Source: Neobacillus niacini (GTDB lineage: Bacteria > Bacillota > Bacilli > Bacillales > Cytobacillaceae). Taken from it: 64,000 nt of DNA. The translations under genes and the position numbers were made by a program. Shown piece after piece: positions 18,003 through 26,110 of this stretch. Where the stretch lies: contig NZ_JACWFG010000006.1 of the NCBI RefSeq assembly GCF_019749295.1, positions 62,001 through 126,000 on the forward strand, given 5' to 3'. Positions within the stretch are counted from its first letter, which is position 1; every line of letters starts with the position of its first letter. The notes beneath the pieces were generated by a model. The model ran no database searches. It saw nothing but the letters and a program-made list of their open reading frames with translations, and was not told the DNA's origin.

Positions 18003-18043
18003 CACTTTAAAGTGATATAGGTACCTTTGGGTAATATAGGTAC
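18003..18043. promoter_or_regulatory. Probable HxlR-family operator in the divergent promoter region
   Basis: A perfect 12-bp palindrome CACTTTAAAGTG (18003-18014) is followed by two direct copies of ATATAGGTAC at 18015-18024 and 18034-18043, 19 bases apart. They sit between the MFS and HxlR genes and just before the HxlR start. The binding protein is inferred from the neighbouring gene. Confidence 0.5.
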
Positions 18044-18077
18044 TTTTTAGTTCCTATTAGAAAGGAGGAAGTTTACT

Positions 18078-18446
18078 ATGAAAGAAAAGAAATACAATAT
18101 ATCTGTAGAAGCGACACTGGAAGTAATTGGAGGAAAGTGGAAGTGTGTGATTCTCTGCCATTTAACTCATGGCAAGAAACGAACAAGTGAATTGAAACGG
18201 CTGATGCCGGATATTACCCAAAAGATGTTGACGCAGCAATTGCGTGAATTAGAGGAAGATGGGGTCATTAACAGAATTGTTTATAATCAAGTACCGCCAA
18301 AAGTGGAGTATGAGCTGAGTGAGTATGGCTGGAGTTTAAAGGGGATCTTAGATTCACTTTGTGCATGGGGTGAAAAACATATTTCCAAAGTGTATGGCAG
18401 TTTGGATGTCTTAGAAAAGAACATACTAAATGAACATTTAAAATAA
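18078..18446 (+). CDS. ytcD: HxlR-family winged-helix regulator, YtcD type
   Basis: 122 aa. Opens with EATLEVIGGKWKCVILCHL, the signature start of the HxlR family, then RTSELKRLMPDITQKMLTQQLRELEEDGVI as recognition helix and wing. Usual length. Strong AAAGGAGG site. Divergent from the MFS/aldo-keto operon, which it most likely represses. Cys15-region residues (KCVILCH) could sense electrophiles as in YodB and HypR, but this is inference. Confidence 0.92.
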   Translation: MKEKKYNISVEATLEVIGGKWKCVILCHLTHGKKRTSELKRLMPDITQKMLTQQLRELEEDGVINRIVYNQVPPKVEYELSEYGWSLKGILDSLCAWGEKHISKVYGSLDVLEKNILNEHLK

Positions 18447-18558
18447 ACAAAAAATTAGCTTTTATTTGTAAAAAAATTCTATATAATGGATATATGGAGG
18501 GGCGCTGCAGTGTAACGAGTGCTCCGTTTTTATTTGATAAAAATGGGGGGAACATTCA

Positions 18559-19029
18559 ATGTCTAATGATTACGATGCTTTATTAGATAAAGAAAAACAA
18601 AAGGAACCAAAATTGAAAGTAGAAAGAAAAGAGGGAGAACCGACTCCAGCCTTCATTGGAGCTTCGTGGGGAGCGCTTTTAGTGGGTGTTGCGGCTTATC
18701 TCATTGGTTTGTTTAACGCGGCGATGCAATTAAACGAAAAAGGTTATTACTTTGCCGTTTTAATATTCGGGCTTTATGCATCGGTATCATTACAAAAAGC
18801 AGTTAGAGATAAAGATGAGGGCATCCCAGTTACGAATATTTACTATGGGATTAGCTGGCTGGCACTTATTATATCCATCTCATTAATGGGGATTGGTTTA
18901 TACAATGCAGGGAGTATTGATTTAAGCGAAAAAGGATTTTATGCAATGGCATTTGTTCTTAGTATTTTTGCAGCCATTACCGTTCAAAAGAATATTAGAG
19001 ATACACAGCGGGCTAGAGAAAGAGATTAA
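18559..19029 (+). CDS. YiaA/YiaB family membrane protein
   Basis: 156 aa with four membrane segments in two matching halves: GLFNAAMQLNEKGYYFAVLIFGLYASVSLQKAVRD and, later, GLYNAGSIDLSEKGFYAMAFVLSIFAAITVQKNIRD. This duplicated two-helix unit is the YiaA/B family. Cytoplasmic charged N-terminus. Monocistronic, with a terminator after it. Function of the family is not known. Confidence 0.88.
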   Translation: MSNDYDALLDKEKQKEPKLKVERKEGEPTPAFIGASWGALLVGVAAYLIGLFNAAMQLNEKGYYFAVLIFGLYASVSLQKAVRDKDEGIPVTNIYYGISWLALIISISLMGIGLYNAGSIDLSEKGFYAMAFVLSIFAAITVQKNIRDTQRARERD

Positions 19030-19058
19030 GCTTCCCTTTTACGGGGAAGCTCTTTTTT
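19026..19058. terminator. Terminator between the YiaA/B gene and the siderophore permease genes
   Basis: AGCTTCCC and GGGAAGCT arms (19027-19034, 19042-19049), then CTTTTTTT. Used by the plus-strand gene; the hairpin may also stop the convergent operon. Confidence 0.85.
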
Positions 19059-19075
19059 TGTCTACCTTTAGCTTT

Positions 19076-20083
19076 CTATTTTTTCAATAATAAGTACATA
19101 AAGTATGGCGCTCCAATTAATGCTACCATAATACCGGCGGGGATCCCGCTTGAATCTAGGAGTGTACGTCCAAGGGTGTCAGCAAGCATCAACAGCCACC
19201 CGCCAATAAGGACGGCTACCGGGATAAATAATTGATTTCTTGGTCCCACTAACGCCTTTGCCATATGCGGTGCCATTAATCCAATAAAGGAAATTCCGCC
19301 TGTTACGGACACGGCGGAAGCTGCAAGAGCAACCGCTGTAATCAGCAGGACAATACGTTCTTTTTCAATCGATACTCCGATACCGATTGCGACTGGTTCA
19401 CTGAGACTAAGCATGTTTAAACGATTGGCCTTGTATAATGTAAACGGAAGAAGAATCAATAGCCACGGGAGCAGCGCCCAGATAAACGGCCAATCTGTTC
19501 CCCAAATATTCCCCGCTAACCATTTTGCAATAAAGTCTACTTTTGCCCGCTCTGCAGAAGAAATCAGGACTATCATCGCACCTGAGAGTGCCATGGAAAA
19601 CCCAACCCCAATTAATACTAATCGTACGGGCTGCATTCCTTCTGTTTTGCTATACGCGAAAAGATAGATGAGGATGGCCGTTACTAATGCCCCGGCAAAA
19701 GCAACAAGTGGCAGTACATAAACAAACGAACCAGCATCTATCGGGAAAAATAAAAAGAAAACCGTTACGGCGACACCTGCACCTGAATTGATACCAATAA
19801 TACCAGGGTCCGCTAAATCATTACGGGTAACTCCTTGTAAAATAGCCCCTGATAAGGCTAAGGCCATCCCAGCTAAAAGGGTAATGATAATACGTGGTAA
19901 CCGAATAGAAAATAAAACGAATTCTTCTTTAAAGGTACCTTGTCCGATAATAGTGGGAATCAGCCTGTCATAGGAAAGGGATGAGAAACCCAAACCAAGC
20001 CCAACCACGATGGTAACAAGGATTAATGCGAATAAACTAACTACTATGATACGCTGTTTTCTTAGTAAGGAAGAATGGATCAT
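19076..20083 (-). CDS. Iron-siderophore ABC transporter permease (FecCD)
   Basis: 335 aa, nine to ten membrane helices. FecCD signatures are RLPRIIITLLAGMALALSGAILQGVTRNDLADPGIIGINSGAG and the C-terminal SFIGLMAPHMAK...G coupling-helix region. It overlaps the upstream permease by four bases, so the two form a heterodimeric channel. Likely counterpart of YfhA in the B. subtilis hydroxamate-siderophore system. Last gene of the Fur-controlled operon. Confidence 0.93.
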   Translation of the reverse strand: MIHSSLLRKQRIIVVSLFALILVTIVVGLGLGFSSLSYDRLIPTIIGQGTFKEEFVLFSIRLPRIIITLLAGMALALSGAILQGVTRNDLADPGIIGINSGAGVAVTVFFLFFPIDAGSFVYVLPLVAFAGALVTAILIYLFAYSKTEGMQPVRLVLIGVGFSMALSGAMIVLISSAERAKVDFIAKWLAGNIWGTDWPFIWALLPWLLILLPFTLYKANRLNMLSLSEPVAIGIGVSIEKERIVLLITAVALAASAVSVTGGISFIGLMAPHMAKALVGPRNQLFIPVAVLIGGWLLMLADTLGRTLLDSSGIPAGIMVALIGAPYFMYLLLKK

Positions 20084-21090
20084 GAGAATGCTTTGCCTCC
20101 TTTACGGACAATCACAAGAAAGAAAGGTAACCCCAGTGTTGCTACAATCGCAGCAACTGGTGTTTCAAATGGCGCATTCATTGTCCGGCCGAGTGTATCG
20201 GCAAAAAGCATAAACGTAGCTCCAGTTATTGCAGACATCGGGAGAATAAATCGGTAATCTGTCCCCACCATGGCCCGAACGACATGCGGAACCATCAAGC
20301 CGATGAAAGCCATGTTTCCGATCAAGGCAACAGAAGCCCCAGCTAATAAAATAATCGCAACAAAGAGAATGACCTTTATTTGCGTTGTGTTTTGTCCTAA
20401 TCCAACAGCAACCTCTTCATTTAAGCTTAGAATGGTAAGCTGTCTTGAGAGAAAAAGAGAGACCAGTATCCCTGCAAGGATAAATGGGATGATGACTTGG
20501 AGCTGCCCCCAGGTGGTTCCCACCATTCCTCCTGCTGTCCACATCGAGACATTTTTTGAAATCTTAAAGTAGATCCCAACTCCTTCAGCAATGGCATAGA
20601 GGAATGCCGAGACAGCCGCCCCAGCTAAAACAATTCGCAGCGGCGAAAAACCGCCTTTTTTCATGGCGCCAATGCCGAATACCATGGCGGTTCCGAGTGC
20701 TGCACCAATAAAGCAAGCAATGGTAATACTAAAATAGTTGGCGGTTGGAATAAAGGCAATAGTGAGAGCAAGTGCAGCGTTTGCTCCAGCAGTCAGCCCA
20801 AGTAAACCAGGATCTGCAAGCGGATTTCTGGTCATTCCTTGCATAATCGCGCCTGCAACAGCAAGGGCAGCTCCGACCACAATGGCAGCAACTTCACGAG
20901 GCAAGCGTATTTCACGAATAATGGATATTTTTTCACCTTCACCATTTGTAAAAAGTGCCTGCCATACATCTTTAAATGAAATATCTGCTGCTCCCATGGT
21001 CATGGAAACAATAAACATTGCCGCAAATACAAGAATTCCGGTTATCAGTTTATATCCAAAAGGAATGGATCGTTGTTTTTCATGCGTCAT
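20080..21090 (-). CDS. Iron-siderophore ABC transporter permease (FecCD), second subunit
   Basis: 336 aa FecCD permease with IREIRLPREVAAIVVGAALAVAGAIMQGMTRNPLADPGLLG and AFIGLMVPHVVRAMVG. Likely counterpart of YfiZ. It starts 71 bases after the binding-protein gene; that gap holds a stem-loop that may set lower expression than for the binding protein. Partner of the overlapping permease at 19076. Confidence 0.93.
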   Translation of the reverse strand: MTHEKQRSIPFGYKLITGILVFAAMFIVSMTMGAADISFKDVWQALFTNGEGEKISIIREIRLPREVAAIVVGAALAVAGAIMQGMTRNPLADPGLLGLTAGANAALALTIAFIPTANYFSITIACFIGAALGTAMVFGIGAMKKGGFSPLRIVLAGAAVSAFLYAIAEGVGIYFKISKNVSMWTAGGMVGTTWGQLQVIIPFILAGILVSLFLSRQLTILSLNEEVAVGLGQNTTQIKVILFVAIILLAGASVALIGNMAFIGLMVPHVVRAMVGTDYRFILPMSAITGATFMLFADTLGRTMNAPFETPVAAIVATLGLPFFLVIVRKGGKAFS

Positions 21091-21125
21091 AAGTCTCTCA
21101 TCTTTTCTGTCATAGAATAGGGGAA

Positions 21126-21152
21126 AGAGGAATTCTCGAATAGAATCCCTCT
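21126..21152 (-). promoter_or_regulatory. Intercistronic stem-loop between binding protein and permeases
   Basis: An 11-bp stem with one mismatch (21126-21136 with 21142-21152) lies just after the binding-protein stop. It lacks a strong T run, so it looks like an mRNA-stability or partial-attenuation element rather than a full terminator. Confidence 0.5.
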
Positions 21153-21160
21153 CTTATATA

Positions 21161-22087
21161 TTAGTTTCCTAAAAATGATTTTTTAAAGAATTCCAGCTGC
21201 TTTTCAAGTGTAACAGGATCACTGAAAGATGCTCCTTGACCATTCATTTCAAATACGCGATTATTCTTAACTGCTGGAATGTTCTTGTACGTTTCTGTTT
21301 CTTGGAAAGAGGTATCCGCATCTGAGTATTTGCTCAAAATGACGTAATCACCAGCATACTCAGGAATCACTTCAGCAGATAAAGTAAAGTAACCTGATTC
21401 CTCTGCCACTTCTTTTACCTTCTCAGGCATTTTCAAGTTCATTGCTTGATAAAGGATTTCTGTTCCACGAGCCCAGTTGCTTCCGAAAACATAAAGGTCT
21501 TTTCCGTAGCTCTCCATTACGGAAACGGTAGCATCCTCGCCAATTTTTGCACGGATTTCTTCACCCGCAGCTTCTGCTTCTTTTTTGAAGTTGTCGACCC
21601 AAGCCTGTGCTTCTTTTTCTTTATTTAATAGTTTACCAATTTCGATGTGCTGTGTCAGGTAGTCCACTTTTCCCCAAGTATAGGTAACGGTAGGAGCAAT
21701 TTCACTTAACTTTTCTAGGTTTTTAATGTTGGATAGACCAATAATTAAATCGGGTTCTAGTTCGATGATTTTTTCCAGGTCTTCATCAGAGACTTCAGTG
21801 ACATCTTTCATTTCCTTTTCAAATGTAGGATTGTTCTTTGACCAAACATCAACACCGACAATATTTACACCTAAATCGACGACATTACCAGTAAAGCCGG
21901 ATAATAGAATGACGCGCTGCGGGTCTGCGGGTACTTCAATGGGTCCGTTTTCTGATTGATAAGTGATGGTTTCCGACTTCTTATCCTCTGGTGCTGCTTG
22001 ATCCTTTTCTTTTGTTGAATCGGTGTTTCCGCAGGCACTAATAATTAACGCTGCGAGCAGTATAAATGCTGGTAGTAGCTTTTTCAT
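21161..22087 (-). CDS. Siderophore-binding lipoprotein (ABC substrate-binding protein)
   Basis: 308 aa. Lipoprotein signal peptide with lipobox IISAC at Cys19, an acidic linker, then the two-lobed PeriplasmicBP-2 fold (RVILLSGFTGNVVDLGVNIVG and EKIIELEPDLIIGLSNI). Resembles YfiY, which binds schizokinen/arthrobactin-type hydroxamates, but the ligand cannot be fixed from sequence alone. ATG 22087 has AGGAGA upstream and lies 50 bases inside the end of the ATPase gene, an unusually long overlap. Confidence 0.92.
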   Translation of the reverse strand: MKKLLPAFILLAALIISACGNTDSTKEKDQAAPEDKKSETITYQSENGPIEVPADPQRVILLSGFTGNVVDLGVNIVGVDVWSKNNPTFEKEMKDVTEVSDEDLEKIIELEPDLIIGLSNIKNLEKLSEIAPTVTYTWGKVDYLTQHIEIGKLLNKEKEAQAWVDNFKKEAEAAGEEIRAKIGEDATVSVMESYGKDLYVFGSNWARGTEILYQAMNLKMPEKVKEVAEESGYFTLSAEVIPEYAGDYVILSKYSDADTSFQETETYKNIPAVKNNRVFEMNGQGASFSDPVTLEKQLEFFKKSFLGN

Positions 22088-22883
22088 GTCTTGTTTCTCC
22101 TTTTAGTAGATTGTACGTTACGCACATTGGTTTTCCTGTTCGAGGGTCATGCCCGATAACCGCGTCAATATTGAAGACCTTTTTCAGCACCTTATGGCTG
22201 ATGACTTCCTCACAATTTCCTGCTTTTACAATTTCACCGTCTTTTAAGGCAATGATATGATCCGCAAATCTGGCCGCTTGGTTTAAATCATGAAGGACCA
22301 TTACAATTGTCCGCTCTTGTTCAAGATTTAATTTTTGCAGAAGTTCGAGCACCTCTAGTTGGTGTGCCATGTCAAGGTAGGTGGTTGGCTCGTCTAAGAA
22401 GATAATTTCTGTTTCTTGAGCAAGAGCCATTGCGATCCATACACGCTGGCGCTGTCCGCCTGACAGTGCGTCTACTGGACGAAACTTAAAGTCTATCGTT
22501 CCTGTTACTTCAAGAGCCCAGTCAATCACTTCGTAATCCTTTTTGGTTAAGCGTCCAAATCCTTTTTGATAGGGAAAGCGGCCATAAGATACCAGCTCAC
22601 CGACGGTTAACCCGCTTGCACTTTCTGGTGTTTGCGGCAGAATCGCCATTTGCTTAGCAAGCAGCTTCGTGTTTACTTTTGATATATCATTTCCGTCCAA
22701 AAGGATGTTTCCAGATTGGTGGGAGATAATCCGAGTAATTGCTTTTAGTAAAGTTGATTTTCCACAGCCATTTGGGCCAATAATCGTTGTGATTTTCTTA
22801 TCAGGAATTTCAACACTTAGGTTTTTGACAATTAATCGTTCACCATAACCAATACTTAATTGCTCTGTAGATAGGCGAATCAT
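22038..22883 (-). CDS. yusV: Iron-siderophore ABC transporter ATP-binding protein, YusV type
   Basis: 281 aa ATPase of the FepC/FhuC class. Walker A GPNGCGKSTLLKAI, Q-loop ILPQTP, signature LSGGQRQRVWIAMALAQ, Walker B IIFLDEPTTYLD, switch His in VMVLHDLNQA. In B. subtilis YusV energises several hydroxamate systems; here it leads the operon with its own binding protein and permeases. The tail after NLLKGETRHEKA overlaps the binding-protein start by 50 bases. Promoter with two Fur sites. Confidence 0.94.
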   Translation of the reverse strand: MIRLSTEQLSIGYGERLIVKNLSVEIPDKKITTIIGPNGCGKSTLLKAITRIISHQSGNILLDGNDISKVNTKLLAKQMAILPQTPESASGLTVGELVSYGRFPYQKGFGRLTKKDYEVIDWALEVTGTIDFKFRPVDALSGGQRQRVWIAMALAQETEIIFLDEPTTYLDMAHQLEVLELLQKLNLEQERTIVMVLHDLNQAARFADHIIALKDGEIVKAGNCEEVISHKVLKKVFNIDAVIGHDPRTGKPMCVTYNLLKGETRHEKATTSIYTARSVNY

Positions 22884-22915
22884 GGTAAACCTCCTTTATG
22901 TAAATGAGAATTAAT

Positions 22916-22930
22916 TGATAATGATTATCA
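22916..22930. promoter_or_regulatory. Fur box, perfect 7-1-7
   Basis: TGATAATGATTATCA matches the B. subtilis Fur consensus at every defined position. It lies between the promoter and the yusV start, where Fur would block elongation or initiation. Confidence 0.92.
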
Positions 22931-22946
22931 CTGTCACTATGTCCTT

Positions 22947-22975
22947 AATATAAAGGCGATGAGAATGAATGTCAA
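22947..22975 (-). promoter_or_regulatory. Promoter of the siderophore uptake operon
   Basis: On the minus strand TTGACA (22975-22970), a 17-base spacer and TATATT (22952-22947). The -35 overlaps a weaker Fur-like site. Confidence 0.7.
22960..22974. promoter_or_regulatory. Second, weaker Fur-like site over the -35
   Basis: TGAGAATGAATGTCA agrees with the 7-1-7 box at 11 of 14 positions and covers the -35 hexamer of the operon promoter. Confidence 0.5.
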
Positions 22976-23136
22976 TTACAATTTTGTGAAAATTTCTTTA
23001 ATGTTTGAAGTATGTTTTTATATAGGGTTCCTAATTATGCCCTGGAATAGGGTGTCATATGATTTTTTGCCTTTGTGTCATAAGTAGTAACATTTAAGGA
23101 ATTTGTACCGACACTGATTTTTCAAAAAATACTGTA

Positions 23137-23183
23137 TTGTAAAACAAGGATAAATCGTTTATTCTTATTGATAATGATAATCA
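23137..23183 (+). promoter_or_regulatory. Promoter with Fur box for the ferredoxin/flavodoxin reductase
   Basis: TTGTAA (23137-23142), 17 bases, TATTCT (23160-23165), then TGATAATGATAATCA at 23169-23183, one mismatch from the Fur consensus and placed at the expected transcription start. Confidence 0.75.
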
Positions 23184-23212
23184 ATTACAATTGGTGTTGG
23201 GAGTGGACGGAG

Positions 23213-24271
23213 ATGGAACAGCAGGAATTGTTTGATGTGACGGTGATTGGCGGAGGGCCAGCGGGGCTTTATTCCACTTTTTATAGTGGACTTAGAGAAA
23301 TGAAAACAAAGGTGATCGAATATCAACCTGAATTAGGCGGTAAAATACATGTTTACCCGGAGAAAATGATTTGGGATGTAGGTGGATTAACGCCAATCAC
23401 AGGAGCTAAATTAATGGAACAGCTTGTTGAGCAAGCATTAACGTTTAGCCCGACAGTGGTTTTAAATGAAAAAGTTGAATCCATTACCCGTAATGAAGAG
23501 GGGATCTTTGTTTTAAAAGGATCATCTGGCCAAGAACATTTGTCAAAAACAGTGATTGTTGCCATCGGCAGCGGCATTTTGAATCCACAAAAGCTTGAAA
23601 TAGAAGGTGCCGAAAGATTTGAAGTGTCTAATTTACATTACACGGTTAAATCCTTTAAACAGTTTAAAGATAAAACCGTCATCATTTCTGGCGGCGGGAA
23701 TTCGGCAGTAGACTGGGCCAATGAGCTGGAGCCGATTGCGAAAAAAGTCTATTTAACCTACAGAAAAGAAGGGTTAGGCGGACATGGACAGGAAGCACAG
23801 GCAAGTAAGCTGCTGAACAGTTCGGTTGAATGCTTCTTTCAAACCTCCATTAGCAAATTAATAGCCAATGATGAACGTGACGAAATTAACACCGTTGAAT
23901 TAACGAACCATGAAACAGGAGATATTCGGTATATACCTGTTGATGAAGTCGTCGTGAGTCATGGCTATGAACAGGATGCAACATTATTGGAAAATAGTGA
24001 ATTGAGGATTGAAAGAGTAGATAACTATTACATTTCGGGGAATGCAACGAGTGAATCTTCGATTGAAGGTCTCTATGCAGCGGGAGATATTCTGATGTAT
24101 GAGGGGAAGGTCAATCTGATTGCTGGTGCATTCCAGGATGCAGCCAATGCTGTGAATAAAGCAAAGCAATATATTCAGCCAGACGCGGCTAAAGTGGCGA
24201 TGGTTTCATCTCATAATGAATTATTTAAACAGCGTAATAAGGAACTAGTGAAGCAATTAGTTGGAAAATAG
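23213..24271 (+). CDS. Ferredoxin/flavodoxin-NADP reductase, thioredoxin-reductase-like (YcgT/YumC type)
   Basis: 352 aa from ATG 23213; the open frame upstream runs through the Fur box and is not coding. FAD site VTVIGGGPAGLYSTFYSGLR, NADPH site TVIISGGGNSAVDWANEL, C-terminal GLYAAGDI. The redox CxxC of thioredoxin reductase is absent, as expected for type-2 FNRs. Iron control fits YcgT of B. subtilis, a Fur-regulated FNR thought to supply electrons for flavodoxin or for release of iron from siderophores. It faces away from the siderophore operon. Confidence 0.9.
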   Translation: MEQQELFDVTVIGGGPAGLYSTFYSGLREMKTKVIEYQPELGGKIHVYPEKMIWDVGGLTPITGAKLMEQLVEQALTFSPTVVLNEKVESITRNEEGIFVLKGSSGQEHLSKTVIVAIGSGILNPQKLEIEGAERFEVSNLHYTVKSFKQFKDKTVIISGGGNSAVDWANELEPIAKKVYLTYRKEGLGGHGQEAQASKLLNSSVECFFQTSISKLIANDERDEINTVELTNHETGDIRYIPVDEVVVSHGYEQDATLLENSELRIERVDNYYISGNATSESSIEGLYAAGDILMYEGKVNLIAGAFQDAANAVNKAKQYIQPDAAKVAMVSSHNELFKQRNKELVKQLVGK

Positions 24272-24300
24272 AGTGAAGGCTGCCTTCACTCTATTTTTTT
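24269..24300. terminator. Bidirectional terminator between the FNR and the phosphodiesterase
   Basis: AGAGTGAAGG (24270-24279) with CCTTCACTCT (24283-24292), three-base loop, then TATTTTTTT. The two convergent stops are 14 bases apart. Confidence 0.88.
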
Positions 24301-25275
24301 ATAATTTGGGGCAATTTTATCTATTCGATTGGTCCAGATTCCGCCGTTATAATTGTCAGGCAATCTTGTTAGATCCTCTTTCGTATCAAAGCCTTCTGAC
24401 CACCCTCCATCACCGGCGACCACGATCACCCGAGTATCAACACTGTCCATCCGGTTTAAGAACTTTTCCGACCATCCCCATAACCAAGGGGCTATTTTCT
24501 CTGGAATATGCAATTGTGTCTTCTCGCATGCAGAGGGAATATAACCTGTCCACCCGATGCCGATATAGGGAAGAAGACAGCTTTTTAATGTTGCCTTTGA
24601 CATCACACGAAGATTAGGGAGTTCCTCTTTTATCGCCGCAATAGGCTGATCTCCACCGTAAACAGTTAGTTGGCTTAATCGTTCAGCCGGCAGTTTTCTT
24701 AGGTCGTTAGCCAGCTGTATTCCTTCTTTGGGGTCATCACTTTTAATATGAATTAAGAATGAACCTTCTGGGAAATGGTTTAATACTTCATCCAGCGAGG
24801 GCATGAGGCCAACGCCTTTACCGCGAAATGGAAAGGTTTTTCCATTATCCGCGGTGTATCCATAGCCAATATCGAGCTGCTTTAATTCTGCCATCGTAAG
24901 TTCCTTTGTCGTTCCTTCTGCATTTGTCCGGCATTCCAGTGTCCAATCATGAAAAACAGCAAATTGGCCATCCTTTGTTGGTTTAATATCCAATTCAACA
25001 ACATCAGCACCGTTTTCAAATGCTGCCTCCATGGAAGGGATGGTGTTTTCCAGGTATGGATGTTCAGGTTTAAAGATGCGTTCCGCCGTACAGGTATCGC
25101 CTTGAATTCCTTCCATACTAAAAGTCTGCCCAAGCCCGCGGTGTGCAAGAAGCAGGGGGTCACCCTCACGATCCTTTGCGAAAAGAGAAGTATTGTTCAG
25201 AAAAATAAATAATGATAATAAGAGCAAAAATAGTAGAAGTCTTTTTAGTATTTTCTTCAGTTTCCATTCCTCCAT
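24286..25275 (-). CDS. Secreted or membrane-anchored glycerophosphodiester phosphodiesterase
   Basis: About 330 aa GDPD. A signal or anchor helix (ILKRLLLFLLLLSLFIFL) precedes the TIM-barrel domain with LLAHRGLG, ENTIPSMEAAFENGADVVELDIKPTKDGQFAVFHDW (catalytic His pair and Glu/Asp metal ligands) and FLIHIKSDD. Hydrolyses glycerophosphodiesters to glycerol-3-phosphate, possibly from teichoic acid or lipid head groups. The start is unclear: ATG 25275 has no clear ribosome site, whereas GGAGGA just inside it would fit a CTG at 25257; upstream ATG 25350 also lacks a site. Confidence 0.85.
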   Translation of the reverse strand: MEEWKLKKILKRLLLFLLLLSLFIFLNNTSLFAKDREGDPLLLAHRGLGQTFSMEGIQGDTCTAERIFKPEHPYLENTIPSMEAAFENGADVVELDIKPTKDGQFAVFHDWTLECRTNAEGTTKELTMAELKQLDIGYGYTADNGKTFPFRGKGVGLMPSLDEVLNHFPEGSFLIHIKSDDPKEGIQLANDLRKLPAERLSQLTVYGGDQPIAAIKEELPNLRVMSKATLKSCLLPYIGIGWTGYIPSACEKTQLHIPEKIAPWLWGWSEKFLNRMDSVDTRVIVVAGDGGWSEGFDTKEDLTRLPDNYNGGIWTNRIDKIAPNYKKIE

Positions 25276-25420
25276 TTGCTGATTTACAAAATAAATGAGG
25301 TAATTAGCAGCAGAAAAGCTTCTTCTATTGTTAAATTTACTGTCATTCATGTCCAAGTTAGCGGATTCTTACGATTAATACAAGATTAAGCGTGAATTTA
25401 TTTAACTAAAAAGAGCAGAG

Positions 25421-25500
25421 ATCCGCGTTCAATGGAATATATCCGCGTTAAATCCGATATATCCGCGTAAATCCAAATATATCAGCGGAACGCTAAAAAT
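25421..25500. repeat. Four 20-bp direct repeats with ATCCGC core
   Basis: Units start at 25421, 25441, 25461 and 25481: three begin ATCCGCGT and the fourth ATCAGCGG. The rest is A/T-rich and diverged. Read in the direction of the phosphodiesterase gene they give GCGGAT every 20 bases, the same core and spacing as the larger array at 28801-29125. Confidence 0.8.
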
Positions 25501-25504
25501 CCAT

Positions 25505-25532
25505 AAAAAAACTGATTGGGGCTGCCAATCAG
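25505..25532 (-). terminator. Terminator of the 25540 gene
   Basis: CTGATTGG (25512-25519) with CCAATCAG (25525-25532), five-base loop, followed on the minus strand by TTTTTT. Confidence 0.85.
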
Positions 25533-25539
25533 CATGGAG

Positions 25540-25767
25540 CTAAATCTTCTTTTTTACATCTTCTCTAATCGATTCGATAAGAGTTTCTGATAAGTTAGCA
25601 GGAAGTGATGTACCATCCTTAAACTGCCAGGAATTAATGACTTCAAGATCTGCCTTTTTAAACGTAATGCTGTAATCCATTAGATTGTGAGAAAACTCGG
25701 CTGTCACATATTCTTCACTGTCGAAGTCATCATCAATAATCATGTTTGTAATTTCGTATATATTCAC
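25540..25767 (-). CDS. Small hypothetical protein
   Basis: 75 aa acidic protein, no membrane segment or signal peptide. The sequence (EYVTAEFSHNLMDYSITFKKADL) suggests a small beta-rich fold. AAGGAGACTG-type ribosome site just upstream and its own terminator support a real gene. It follows two other small same-strand genes (25832, 26095) and may share their transcript. No family recognised. Confidence 0.7.
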   Translation of the reverse strand: MNIYEITNMIIDDDFDSEEYVTAEFSHNLMDYSITFKKADLEVINSWQFKDGTSLPANLSETLIESIREDVKKKI

Positions 25768-25831
25768 AATACAGTCTCCTTTTAACTTGCTATGAAATTA
25801 GAGTCTGCTAAAAGGGATAGTTTATACATAA

Positions 25832-26110
25832 TTATGGGAAGTAAATCTCCAGCACGTTTTGGTTGTTTTTTAGTGTATAGTAGTTTTGAAAGGCTGTGTT
25901 AATGTAGGAGTGTGGATAGGTTTTTAGTTCTATGGTGATGGCTATTCCGTCACTTTTGATAAAAGTGAGGGCTGTTTCTGTTAGCTGAATGCTGCTAAAA
26001 TGGAATCCGTCCCGTTGGTATAGCAAATCTTCATCCTGATAATAGTTAAGGATCACTTGCCGGTTTTGATAGTTTGTCAAAGCAGATAAGTCTTTTAGTT
26101 GTTTTTCCAT
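25832..26110 (-). CDS. Small hypothetical protein overlapping the CGCGG gene
   Basis: 92 aa from ATG 26110; an in-frame ATG at 26140 would add ten residues. The nearest good site, GGAGGG, is 14 bases before 26110, so the start is unsure. Soluble, rich in Tyr, Asn and Gln (NYYQDEDLLYQRDGFHF), ending NVLEIYFP. The 5' end overlaps the end of the CGCGG gene by 16 bases, which implies translational coupling. No family recognised. Confidence 0.55.
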   Translation of the reverse strand: MEKQLKDLSALTNYQNRQVILNYYQDEDLLYQRDGFHFSSIQLTETALTFIKSDGIAITIELKTYPHSYINTAFQNYYTLKNNQNVLEIYFP

